From Candidatus Kosakonia sp. 282A-S69 (GTDB lineage Bacteria; Pseudomonadota; Gammaproteobacteria; Enterobacterales; Enterobacteriaceae), in the NCBI RefSeq assembly GCF_029433855.1, contig NZ_JAROAU010000003.1:1934584-1998583 (forward strand): a stretch of DNA of 64,000 bases, written 5' to 3'. The position numbers were made by a program, and so were the translations under genes. The stretch's first letter is position 1. Every line of letters begins with the position of its first letter. This document shows positions 33,515 to 40,220 of this stretch, piece after piece. The notes below the pieces were generated by a model. That model saw nothing but the letters and a program-made list of their open reading frames with translations, was not told where the DNA came from and did no database searches.

Positions 33515-34877
33515 ATGCCGGGTGGCTCCCTTTCGCATAGCGACGCGCCTGAGCCCTGACCGGCGGCGCAGACCGGGCTTTTGCCTCATCCTGATCGATC
33601 GGCAGGAAATGGCCGTTGAAGAACCGGCGGTATACAGTGCCCAGCTCACCGTTGCGCTGCTTGGTAATATTGATCTCGGCAATGTTTTTCGCCGGGGATT
33701 CGGGGTTATAAACCTCGTCACGGTAAAGCATCATGATCAGATCAGCGTCGGCCTCGATTTCACCGGAGTTTTTAAGGTCAGAGTTCATCGGGCGTTTATT
33801 GGGGCGCGATTCAACGCCGCGCGAAAGCTGGCTCAGGGCGATAACCGGTGTTTTGTTTGCTTTTGCCAGACGCTTCAGGCCTTTCGACACATCACCGACC
33901 GCGAGATCGTACCGGGCGGCGCTCTGAATTTTGATAAGTGCGAGGTAATCCACCACCACCAGCGCGATTTCAGGATGGGCAAGCTTCCAGCGGGTTGCTG
34001 TCTGGCAAATCTGCTCAACAGTCAGATCGTTAACGTCGACCATCCAGATGTTGCGGCCCGTCAGGTGGCCCACGCCGTTTGTAAGCCGTGCCCAGTCCTC
34101 ATCTTCAAAGCGATCGGCGGCTTTCAGGCGGGAAACAGGCATACCGCCCGCCGCTGAAACCATGCGTTCGCCGATCTGAATGTTTGCCATTTCCATGCTG
34201 AAGAACAGCACACCATGCCCCTGCGCAGAGACCTTATCGATGATATCCAGCGCCAGCTCGGTTTTACCCATCGAAGGCCGCGCGGCGATAAACACCAGGT
34301 CAGTGATATCGATCCCGCCCGTTTTCGCGTCGAGGTCGTCGATACCGGTGAGCAGGCTGCGCCCCTCTTCCCTGCCCTCCATGCGCGCTTCCACGCGTGC
34401 CACCACCTCCGGAAGCAATTCATCAATGTGAACAGGGTTAACGGTGTCGGCGCTGACATCGATTAACGACATCACCTGCCTGGCGGATTCGAGGGCGGCA
34501 ACCGCGGCATCACCTGTTTTTGCATCCCGGATCCCTGCAAGGGCTTCTGTCATGGCTTTTTCAGCGTCACGGACAGCGGCATTGCGTGTCAGCATGGACG
34601 CGTACGAGTTAAGTGCTGATTTAGCCCAGGCAATACTCGACGAGGCCATAATTGTGGCACTAAGATCCGGGAGAACCTCGCAGAGCAACAACGGGTCGAT
34701 TACCCCGCTGCGCGCCTGGCGACAGATTCCCGCATAGATTTCCCGGTACTGATGCACAGAGAACACGCTCCCCGGCACGCGGGAGAGAATATCCAGCACT
34801 TCGGGATCGGCGCCGCGTAGGAAGATAGCGCCGATAACAGCACCTTCCAGATCGTCATTTCGCCAGACCTGACTCAT
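33501..34877 (-). CDS. Replicative DNA helicase, DnaB type
   Basis: A 458-residue hexameric helicase. Residues 1-150 form the DnaB N-terminal domain (DLEGAVIGAIFL start), residues 170-440 the RecA-like motor with Walker A ARPSMGKTELALDI, Walker B VVVDYLALI and the Q/R motif SQLSRGVESRPNKRP. The C-terminus carries an Arg/Ala-rich tail (RAQARRYAKGSHP). The phage brings its own helicase and a DnaC-like loader gene, overlapping by four bases, so initiation does not need host DnaB. Confidence 0.95.
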   Translation of the reverse strand: MSQVWRNDDLEGAVIGAIFLRGADPEVLDILSRVPGSVFSVHQYREIYAGICRQARSGVIDPLLLCEVLPDLSATIMASSSIAWAKSALNSYASMLTRNAAVRDAEKAMTEALAGIRDAKTGDAAVAALESARQVMSLIDVSADTVNPVHIDELLPEVVARVEARMEGREEGRSLLTGIDDLDAKTGGIDITDLVFIAARPSMGKTELALDIIDKVSAQGHGVLFFSMEMANIQIGERMVSAAGGMPVSRLKAADRFEDEDWARLTNGVGHLTGRNIWMVDVNDLTVEQICQTATRWKLAHPEIALVVVDYLALIKIQSAARYDLAVGDVSKGLKRLAKANKTPVIALSQLSRGVESRPNKRPMNSDLKNSGEIEADADLIMMLYRDEVYNPESPAKNIAEINITKQRNGELGTVYRRFFNGHFLPIDQDEAKARSAPPVRAQARRYAKGSHPAYEDF

Positions 34878-35752
34878 GCTGCGGCCCCGCGGTTACTGCG
34901 GAAACTTTCCCAGCTGAAAGCCAGTTTGTTAATGCCCCCGTCCGTGACCCGGTCAACAATGCGTTCGCCGATAGTTTCCTTCAGCTGCTCAAATGTCAGG
35001 TTGCTGATAAGAATCGTCGGCAGAATGCTTTCGTACCGGGCGTTGATCACCTCCTGGAGGATGGTCATCTCTGTCGCGCTGCCGAACTGCACCCCAACCT
35101 CGTCGATGATGAGCAGGTCCAGGGTGGCAAAGTGCTCAATGACCTGCTCCTCACTGCTTTCGGCGTTGTGGCGCCAGGTGCTTTTCACCGCACGGATAAG
35201 ACGCATGACATCGGTGATCTCCACCTTAGCGAGGTGATTGCGGATAATTTTCTTCACCAGCGAAACGGCTAAATGGTTTTTGCCGGTACCGCATGTGCCC
35301 GTCATGACAAGCCCGGTGCCCGCCTGCAGACGCTCTGGCCATGTGGCGGCATACCGCTGGCAGGCAGCCAGATTTTTCGCCGCAGCGTGGTTGATAGCCT
35401 GGTAATTGCCAAACTCACAGGCTTCGAAGCGGCGCGCAATGCCGGCATTGTCCAGCAGGTCGCACACGCGCAGTTCCCGCAGCGCGGCTTCTGTCTGGAC
35501 AATCTGATCCCTGATGCACGCCGGGCAGGGCGAGTGAACGACGTTTTCAGCGCCACGCAGGGATTTTCCGGACAGCGCCAGGCTTTCATAATCCCCGTGG
35601 ATGGCGCATAACGCTGTGGTAACCCCCCCCGCTTCCCAGCTGCCCCACCGCCATGGTTTTTTATGCTCCACGGCAAATTCGAGTTCTTCGGTCAATGCGT
35701 CGCGCTTAGCCAGCAGGCTGTCTTTTTCTTCGCGTTGTTTGATAGTCAGCAT
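34874..35752 (-). CDS. DnaC-like helicase loader
   Basis: A 292-residue AAA+ loader from the Met at 35752 (MLTIKQREEKDSLLAKRD) with ribosome site AGGGGA; the open frame upstream overlaps the initiator gene in another frame and is rejected. A possible zinc site CAIHG...CPAC lies near residues 49-82. The ATPase has Walker A GTCGTGKNHLA, in which Asn replaces the usual Ser/Thr-type surroundings, and Walker B LLIIDEVGV. It loads the phage DnaB at the origin within the upstream gene. Confidence 0.93.
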   Translation of the reverse strand: MLTIKQREEKDSLLAKRDALTEELEFAVEHKKPWRWGSWEAGGVTTALCAIHGDYESLALSGKSLRGAENVVHSPCPACIRDQIVQTEAALRELRVCDLLDNAGIARRFEACEFGNYQAINHAAAKNLAACQRYAATWPERLQAGTGLVMTGTCGTGKNHLAVSLVKKIIRNHLAKVEITDVMRLIRAVKSTWRHNAESSEEQVIEHFATLDLLIIDEVGVQFGSATEMTILQEVINARYESILPTILISNLTFEQLKETIGERIVDRVTDGGINKLAFSWESFRSNRGAAA

Positions 35753-35768
35753 GTTGCTTCCCCTGAAA

Positions 35769-36581
35769 TTACCAGTTGCAGTCTGAGTCGCCGTAGTTCT
35801 GTTCACTGAACCCGGAGACCGGCAGTGCATTGCGGTGACCACCTCCGTTTGTGGATGGTGCCTGCCATGACTCTTCGAAATGACGATCGGGACCGAAAAA
35901 CGTTGCTGCCTGTTTAACGAACTGCGTCCCAGTGCTGCCAGTGGTTCGGACGTATGCCGCATAGCGCTCAACGCCTGCCAGCATGTCTGCCGGGCTTACG
36001 CCCTCTTTCAGGCGGGCTTTCCACGCCTTAAACGCCGAGGCTTTGGAATTACCACCAGCGCGTTTTGGATATGCCTGCCAGGCGGTTTCGAAATCAGGTG
36101 AATAATCCTGCTTACTAGTGCATGACGGCTCAGCGGCTTTAGCCGGTGCGCCAGAATGATTTAAATGTTCATTGACTGATTCTTTGACTGATTCAAAAGA
36201 GTGACTGATTCTGGGTGCAACTCCTGCACCACCCCCTGGTGAAACTGCTGCACCATGTGGTGAAACTGCTGCACCATGTGGTGAAACTGCTGCACCATGT
36301 GGTGAAACTGCTGCACCAGAAAAATTAATAGCGTAGAGATTGCTGGAATTTCCCTTCACTCCCGGGCGATGTTCTTTGTTCAGCAAGCCCATTTCGCAAA
36401 GAGCATCGATATGACTGATGACTGAGCGACGACTGATTTCGCACTGTTCAGCGATGTGACTGAAGCTGGGCCAGCACTCACCAAGATCACTCGCATTGTC
36501 CGCCAGTTTCAACAGAACAAGCTTGCGCAGTGGGTTGCCAACTTTAATCTTCATGGCCTTGACCATCAGATCCATGCTCAT
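35769..36581 (-). CDS. Replication initiator (O-like) with internal origin
   Basis: A 270-residue initiator. Residues 1-75 carry a winged helix-turn-helix (WPSFSHIAEQCEISRRSVISHIDALCEMGLL). Residues about 88-115 are a run of heptapeptides GAAVSPH encoded by the 21-bp iterons of the origin. The C-terminal part (FETAWQAYPKRAGGNSKASAFKAWKARL) resembles domains that contact the loader. The start overlaps nothing but lies two bases from the cro stop, with ribosome site GAGGTG. It should bind the iterons inside its own gene, as lambda O does. Confidence 0.9.
   Translation of the reverse strand: MSMDLMVKAMKIKVGNPLRKLVLLKLADNASDLGECWPSFSHIAEQCEISRRSVISHIDALCEMGLLNKEHRPGVKGNSSNLYAINFSGAAVSPHGAAVSPHGAAVSPHGAAVSPGGGAGVAPRISHSFESVKESVNEHLNHSGAPAKAAEPSCTSKQDYSPDFETAWQAYPKRAGGNSKASAFKAWKARLKEGVSPADMLAGVERYAAYVRTTGSTGTQFVKQAATFFGPDRHFEESWQAPSTNGGGHRNALPVSGFSEQNYGDSDCNW
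36214..36340. other. Predicted phage origin of replication with 21-bp iterons
   Basis: Three perfect tandem 21-bp units (36238-36258, 36259-36279, 36280-36300) are followed by an 18-base partial unit to 36318 and preceded by a degenerate unit at about 36214-36234. Each begins GGTGAAACTG and contains CACC, so the ends are inverted. An AT-rich stretch (AAAAATTAATA) follows at once. The layout equals the lambda origin inside gene O. Confidence 0.85.
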
Positions 36582-36582
36582 G

Positions 36583-36825
36583 TCACACCTCTGGAAACGG
36601 ATGTGGGAAGAGAGTTGGCAGGTCAGGTCTCAGTTCATGCGGCTTCACCACTCCATTTACAGCAATGGAGACAGCCACGGCATGGACAGGAGACACCTTT
36701 TTGATCCCCCTAACCCACTTCCATACCGCGCCTTGTGTAACTCCAACCTTTTTGGCAAGCGAACTTTGTCCGCCAGCAACGTAAACAGCTTTCGCCATTG
36801 GGGAATCGAAAACCTCATCACTCAT
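36583..36825 (-). CDS. cro: Cro-like repressor (YdaS/Cro type HTH)
   Basis: An 80-residue protein from the Met at 36825 (MSDEVFDSPMAKAV), helix-turn-helix in QSSLAKKVGVTQGAVWKWVRG. It is divergent from the CI-like gene and heads the rightward-equivalent early operon with the replication genes, so it should be the Cro that favours lytic growth. An upstream in-frame Met at 36870 lies inside the operator region and is unlikely. No cII-like gene lies between it and the initiator. Confidence 0.88.
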   Translation of the reverse strand: MSDEVFDSPMAKAVYVAGGQSSLAKKVGVTQGAVWKWVRGIKKVSPVHAVAVSIAVNGVVKPHELRPDLPTLFPHPFPEV

Positions 36826-36951
36826 AACTCGGCCCTTAGTATTAATATTAAAGACATAAAATAATACCAAAGGAATAATTAATCAAGTAATACCCGCTTG
36901 CTATGGTTAATCCTGTAGTATTAAATATGAAAAAAAATCGGAGATTATGGG
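36826..36951. promoter_or_regulatory. CI/Cro operator and divergent early promoters
   Basis: Four GTATTA/TAATAC half-sites lie at 36839-36844, 36862-36867, 36888-36893 and 36918-36923. On the minus strand TTGATT - 17 - TATTTT (about 36887-36859) forms a plausible cro promoter, with half-sites next to its -35 and over its -10. The half-site at 36918 lies where the repressor maintenance promoter should be. Confidence 0.75.
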
Positions 36952-37644
36952 ATGACTACACTTTCAGAAAGACTCAGGCTAGCAATGGCTAGCGCTAATT
37001 TTACACAGAGCCAGTTAGCCCACAGGGTTGGCGTCAGCCAAGGCGCAATACAAAAACTAACATCAGGAAAAGCTCAATCTAGTGGAAAAATTGTCGATAT
37101 CGCTAAGGCATTGGATGTTGACCCTGTATGGCTGAGCACCGGAGAAGGAAAGATGGGACCAGCTAAAACACCAGAACAACGTTTGTATGGTGTCGATCCC
37201 TGGGATAAAAAAACTCCACTTGAGGAAGATGAAGTAGAGGTGCCTTACCTGAAGGATATTGAGTTCGCATGCGGAGATGGCAGTTGCATAAGTGACGACT
37301 ACAACGGCAAGAAACTGAGATTCTCCAAAGCAACATTGCGAAAAGTAGGTGCCAATAGCGATGGTGACGGCGTTCTCTGCTTTGCAGCGCATGGGAATAG
37401 TATGGAGCCTGTAATTGCAGACGGCTCTACCGTAGCCATCAACTGCCATGATAAGCGTATTGTAGACGGTAAAATTTACGGCATAAATCAAGGCGGATGG
37501 AAACGGTTGAAGATTCTTTACAGGTCAGGACCAGAGAAAATCACTATCAGAAGTTACAACTCTGAAGAATACCCTGATGAAGAAGTGGACATGGACAGCC
37601 TGGAAGTTTTAGGAAGGCTTTTTTGGGTATCAACGATATTCTGA
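36952..37644 (+). CDS. cI: CI-like prophage repressor with S24 self-cleavage domain
   Basis: A 230-residue repressor keeping the prophage silent. Residues 1-65 hold an HTH (NFTQSQLAHRVGVSQGAIQKL). The C-terminal S24 domain has the cleavage pair Cys-Gly in EFACGDGS, catalytic Ser in GNSMEPVI and Lys in DGKIYGINQ. RecA-stimulated self-cleavage should induce the phage after DNA damage, in step with LexA control of its umuDC-like operon. The start follows a CGGAGATTATGGG ribosome site. Confidence 0.95.
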   Translation: MTTLSERLRLAMASANFTQSQLAHRVGVSQGAIQKLTSGKAQSSGKIVDIAKALDVDPVWLSTGEGKMGPAKTPEQRLYGVDPWDKKTPLEEDEVEVPYLKDIEFACGDGSCISDDYNGKKLRFSKATLRKVGANSDGDGVLCFAAHGNSMEPVIADGSTVAINCHDKRIVDGKIYGINQGGWKRLKILYRSGPEKITIRSYNSEEYPDEEVDMDSLEVLGRLFWVSTIF

Positions 37645-37664
37645 TGTGAGATTGAAAACCACCT

Positions 37665-37689
37665 AGCCGGCCACTGCGCCGGCTTTTTT
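37665..37689 (+). terminator. Terminator after cI
   Basis: AGCCGGC - CACTGC - GCCGGCT followed by T-tract, 21 bases past the repressor stop. Confidence 0.9.
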
Positions 37690-37728
37690 ATTACTAAAAT
37701 AACCCAAAATAACAAATACATAAGAAGA

Positions 37729-37783
37729 GTATTAATCTTTTTGTATTAATACCATTGACCTTTAATTAATACTTAAGTATTCT
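37729..37783 (+). promoter_or_regulatory. Second operator and early promoter (pL equivalent)
   Basis: GTATTA at 37729-37734, the perfect palindrome GTATTAATAC at 37743-37752 and TAATAC at 37767-37772 repeat the operator half-sites found before cro. They overlap a promoter TTGACC (37755-37760) - 17 - TATTCT (37778-37783) reading into the small-gene operon that starts at 37814. Confidence 0.78.
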
Positions 37784-37813
37784 CATTTTATCGGCAAACA
37801 ACGGAGCCATGAA

Positions 37814-38134
37814 ATGATAACCTCACTAAAAACAAAGAAGTTTTATCAGCTCGTAGATATTGATGATTTTCGTTATAGCAATAATTGCTCAGATATCGAT
37901 TATGGTGATTTAGCTTGTGACTGTGACACTAAAACAATTTCTATTCTGGAAGCCATAAATCATATTGGCCTGAGCATATTCGCGCTTGCAGAAGATGAGG
38001 GAGTGGATAAAGAAAAGATTGGAAAACTTTCCTGCATCATCGCTGATCTTGCAGAACTTGGAATTGCAACAAACAAAATATCACATTCAGCCTCATATCT
38101 TTCTGGTTTGAAGGACTGTGATCATGGCGCATGA
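37814..38134 (+). CDS. Early phage protein of unknown function
   Basis: A 106-residue protein, first gene of the pL-like operon. It is acidic (pattern YSNNCSDIDYGDLACDCD near residues 21-38) and the second half is helical (LEAINHIGLSIFALAEDEG). First genes of this operon in lambdoid phages are often antiterminators or host-takeover proteins, but I see no Arg-rich N-like motif. No family is recognised. It overlaps the next gene by 11 bases. Confidence 0.75.
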   Translation: MITSLKTKKFYQLVDIDDFRYSNNCSDIDYGDLACDCDTKTISILEAINHIGLSIFALAEDEGVDKEKIGKLSCIIADLAELGIATNKISHSASYLSGLKDCDHGA

Positions 38135-38318
38135 AATGTCTTTAGAGCAAGTTAAAGAGAAGGCCCATCAAGCAGAAATTATTTGCCGCATGATGGAACT
38201 GTACCCAAACAAAATGGATTGCACTGAGATTGAAGCTGTAGCCTCTCTGCTTAGCAAGTTAACTGGCGACGTATGCTCCTGGCTCATAGAGGAGCAAGCT
38301 CTTAAAGATAAGAACTAA
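38124..38318 (+). CDS. Small early protein, paralogue of 38493-38723
   Basis: A 64-residue protein from the Met at 38124, chosen because AAGGA lies eight bases before it. The helical stretch CRMMELYPNKMDCTEIEAVA followed by LLSKLTGDVCSWLIEEQ matches the gene two places on in pattern: DC-x6-A-x-L-x-L...D/G-x3-W-I/L-x-E. The two are probably old duplicates. Function unknown; a host-takeover role is possible from operon position. Confidence 0.72.
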   Translation: MAHEMSLEQVKEKAHQAEIICRMMELYPNKMDCTEIEAVASLLSKLTGDVCSWLIEEQALKDKN

Positions 38319-38390
38319 ATAATATTTATTCAAATAATTTATTCCAGCTTAATAGCTGTGGAATCTCACAAACTTTTTATGGGGTTCATC

Positions 38391-38489
38391 ATGAAAAATA
38401 AAGATGCTTTTAAGACAGCAAAAATGATGTGCGGCGCCGGCTATTGGGTTATCGCAAATTTATATTTAAATAAAGCATATGGGAGATAA
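38391..38489 (+). CDS. Possible 32-residue early peptide
   Basis: A short frame, MKNKDAFKTAKMMCGAGYWV then IANLYLNKAYGR, placed between two coding early genes in the same direction, ending three bases before the next ATG. It has a weak GGGG ribosome site. Its basic, partly hydrophobic make-up recalls the small Kil-type peptides of this operon, but similarity is not strong enough to name it. Confidence 0.5.
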   Translation: MKNKDAFKTAKMMCGAGYWVIANLYLNKAYGR

Positions 38490-38492
38490 CAA

Positions 38493-38723
38493 ATGACTCA
38501 GCAGCGTCAGAATATTATGAACGTTAAGGTTCAGGCAGAGCAACTTAATTTCCTTATGCAAACAATCCATGCTCACCATGAGCAGTTTGACTGCTTTCAA
38601 CTTAATGCGCTTTTAGGTCTGGCTTACGATATTGCTGGCTCGGTTTTCGACTGGATAGAAAAAGAAGAGCAAATCGTTCTGGCGAACGATGAGGTAGAAA
38701 GGAAAGGTAAGGCGCATGGATAA
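38493..38723 (+). CDS. Small early protein, paralogue of 38124-38318
   Basis: A 76-residue protein with FLMQTIHAHHEQFDCFQLNA and LLGLAYDIAGSVFDWIEKEE, the same pattern as the 64-residue protein upstream. The start follows GGGAGATAACA. The end overlaps the next gene by eight bases. Function unknown. Confidence 0.75.
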   Translation: MTQQRQNIMNVKVQAEQLNFLMQTIHAHHEQFDCFQLNALLGLAYDIAGSVFDWIEKEEQIVLANDEVERKGKAHG

Positions 38724-39075
38724 ATTAATTTCAACTTACCGCCGCCGGATATTAAAAGCGGCCCTGCTTCGCCACCAGCGCAAAACTGGTAGCACCTGCA
38801 TTGTTATCAGTCTTCCTAAAGGCGGTATAGCAACGCTGGAGCTTACTGAAATTGTTCTGGATGGGCTTCTGGTTCGCTTCGAAAAGATCGCCCGGAAAGA
38901 GCATGGAAGCGTCGATGGCGATAAAGCTATCCGCGATTTGTACCGGAATGCAGTTGATGTGAATGGTCATGGCGAATATCTGACAGAAAGCGGAAAGCTG
39001 CTGGTTGATGAGCTTGTGGCTGAACTGGTCGAACATGCGAAGAAAACGGCATCCATCACGCAGGAGCATTCATGA
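38716..39075 (+). CDS. Early phage protein of unknown function
   Basis: A 119-residue protein. The basic N-terminus (STYRRRILKAALLRHQRKTG) suggests nucleic-acid contact and is followed by a strand-rich part (CIVISLPKGGIATLELTEIV) and a helical, charged C-terminus (LVDELVAELVEHAKK). I recognise no family. Overlaps of eight and four bases tie it to its neighbours. Confidence 0.75.
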   Translation: MDKLISTYRRRILKAALLRHQRKTGSTCIVISLPKGGIATLELTEIVLDGLLVRFEKIARKEHGSVDGDKAIRDLYRNAVDVNGHGEYLTESGKLLVDELVAELVEHAKKTASITQEHS

Positions 39076-39293
39076 CACTTACTGCGATCCGAATCCCTGA
39101 ATGGGTTCACGAAAGGGCTGTGCGTGTGCTGCGCCAGCACCGCACCGGGCGAATACACCCGCGCCGCATGCACAAGACAGGCTATTTGAGCCTGAATGTG
39201 AATCTCCGCTGGCGCCTGCTTTCCCGCGACGGTGGCCAGAACTGGGAAGTGATGAGCCACGAACGCTATTCAAAAATGAAGGACAGAAAATGA
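39072..39293 (+). CDS. Small basic early protein
   Basis: A 73-residue, strongly basic protein (VHERAVRVLRQHRTGRIHPR; NVNLRWRLLSRDGGQNWEV). The second half looks like a short beta-hairpin unit, similar in feel to small RelE/ParE-like folds, but no catalytic set is seen. It overlaps both neighbours by four bases (ATGA). Function unknown. Confidence 0.72.
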   Translation: MTLTAIRIPEWVHERAVRVLRQHRTGRIHPRRMHKTGYLSLNVNLRWRLLSRDGGQNWEVMSHERYSKMKDRK

Positions 39294-39703
39294 CTGATAA
39301 ACGCATCGCCAGCGCAATCGACCTGGCATTACAGAAACACGATACCCCGGCAGGTCCGTTGTTCGTGGCACGCCGTCACGGCCGCATCAAAAAGTGTTTC
39401 ACCCGCGATACGGCGATCCGCTATCTGGCTTTCTTCATGACCACCTGGGCTTTCGAGCGCTCCGGCTTTCAGCAGCGTTACCCGCGAGTACGTATTGATC
39501 TTGACGATATGGAGGTCTGGCGTGACGGTGAGACAAAGCCAGAGTATCTGGCAGCCCACCAGCGCTGTGTACGCCGTCTGCGCCGCATTCTGGCCCATAA
39601 GCGTGGAATGGAAAAGTGGTGCCAGCAGTGGGATGCCATGCATGACCGATATGTTAAAGACGTTGAAGCCCTGCAGTCCAGTAAACCAGAAGGATTGCGC
39701 TAA
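39290..39703 (+). CDS. Early phage protein of unknown function
   Basis: A 137-residue basic protein starting MTDKRIASAIDLALQKHDTP at an ATGA overlap with the preceding gene. It is rich in Arg/His and Trp (RVRIDLDDMEVWRDGE; RRLRRILAHKRGMEKWCQQW), which suggests nucleic-acid binding. An open frame extends upstream to 39101 but overlaps the preceding gene fully and is not used. No family is recognised. Confidence 0.75.
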   Translation: MTDKRIASAIDLALQKHDTPAGPLFVARRHGRIKKCFTRDTAIRYLAFFMTTWAFERSGFQQRYPRVRIDLDDMEVWRDGETKPEYLAAHQRCVRRLRRILAHKRGMEKWCQQWDAMHDRYVKDVEALQSSKPEGLR

Positions 39704-39807
39704 TAGCAAATGAGCAGGGAATTGAACTTAACGAGGCTGATCAACATGGTTATGAGAAGTGAGTTTGCACCGGTCTCAGCATCTGACCTGAGGAGTGTTA
39801 GGTAAAA

Positions 39808-40065
39808 ATGAATACGATTTTTTTGCTAATGGCTGAGTTTGAAACAGCGTCGATCCCGCTTTCTGATGTGTGCGAAAAATATTTTGGTATGAAACCGGCA
39901 ACTGCAGACAAAAAAGCGGCATTGGGGCAATTGCCTATCCCAACATTTCGGGCAGGTGAAAGCCAGAAAGCGCCACGGATGATTCACATTCAAGACCTTG
40001 CCGATTACATTGAGAAGCAAAGGGCGGCAGGGATTGAGGTTTTTAGACAAATGAACAATAAGTGA
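39808..40065 (+). CDS. PrtN-like protein, probable excisionase
   Basis: An 85-residue protein resembling the pyocin activator PrtN family: LMAEFETASIPLSDVCEKYF, then KKAALGQLPIPTFRAGESQK and IHIQDLADYIEKQRAA. These small winged-helix proteins next to attachment sites act as directionality factors or activators. Here it is the last gene before attR and adjoins the integrase across attP in the circular genome, so excisionase is the best guess. Ribosome site GGAGTGTTAGG. A terminator follows. Confidence 0.8.
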   Translation: MNTIFLLMAEFETASIPLSDVCEKYFGMKPATADKKAALGQLPIPTFRAGESQKAPRMIHIQDLADYIEKQRAAGIEVFRQMNNK

Positions 40066-40068
40066 AGA

Positions 40069-40092
40069 AACCGGGCTTAGCCCGGTTTTTTT
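40069..40092 (+). terminator. Terminator of the early rightward operon
   Basis: AACCGGGC - TTA - GCCCGGTT followed by T-tract, directly after the PrtN-like gene. Confidence 0.92.
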
Positions 40093-40184
40093 ATACTATT
40101 TGAGCCTATTGTCGCATATTTAGTCATTCATCAGCACCCCAAGGGGACACCAAGACTATTTAAGCTGCTGATTTTTAACTTTTC

Positions 40185-40203
40185 ATCCCCGACATTGTGT
40201 CGG
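40185..40203. repeat. attR core
   Basis: ATCCCCGACATTGTGTCGG, identical to 535-553. Chromosomal sequence continues GGGATTTCG to its right, completing the inverted repeat of the ppsA terminator. Confidence 0.9.
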
Positions 40204-40207
40204 GGAT
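40185..40207 (-). terminator. ppsA terminator hairpin, cut off from its T-tract
   Basis: ATCCCCGACA - TTG - TGTCGGGGAT is a perfect 10-bp stem 14 bases past the ppsA stop. On the minus strand it is now followed by GAAAAGTTAAAAATC instead of a T run. The original run of seven T is at attL (529-535). The junction therefore weakens ppsA termination in the lysogen. Confidence 0.8.
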
Positions 40208-40220
40208 TTCGTTTTCGCCG

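Larger units (their letters stand above)
535..40203. mobile_element. Integrated lambdoid/HK97-like prophage
   Basis: A 19-bp direct repeat (ATCCCCGACATTGTGTCGG) marks both ends. Inside lie an integrase near the left end, a PrtN/Xis-like gene at the right end, a CI/Cro switch, replication, lysis, packaging, head and tail modules. All expected siphophage modules are present and every long gene reads through without frameshift, so the prophage may be intact. Head genes follow the HK97 plan (P27 small terminase, portal, ClpP-like protease, HK97-fold capsid). Tail genes follow the lambda plan (V, G/T, H, M, L, K, I, J). Confidence 0.95.

Noticed and set aside
33515-33721. N-terminal extension of rusA
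   Set aside because: It overlaps dnaB in another frame and has no similarity to resolvases; the Met at 33514 fits the family.
35753-35971. N-terminal extension of the DnaC-like loader
   Set aside because: It lies within the initiator gene in another frame; the Met at 35752 has a good ribosome site.
36238-36318. CRISPR-like repeat array
   Set aside because: Units are contiguous 21-bp tandem copies without spacers, inside an initiator gene; they are origin iterons.
38391-38489. Naming the 32-residue peptide as Kil
   Set aside because: Position and size fit but residue similarity to known Kil peptides is too weak.
39101-39289. Upstream extension of the 39290 gene
   Set aside because: It fully overlaps the preceding early gene; an ATGA overlap marks the true start.
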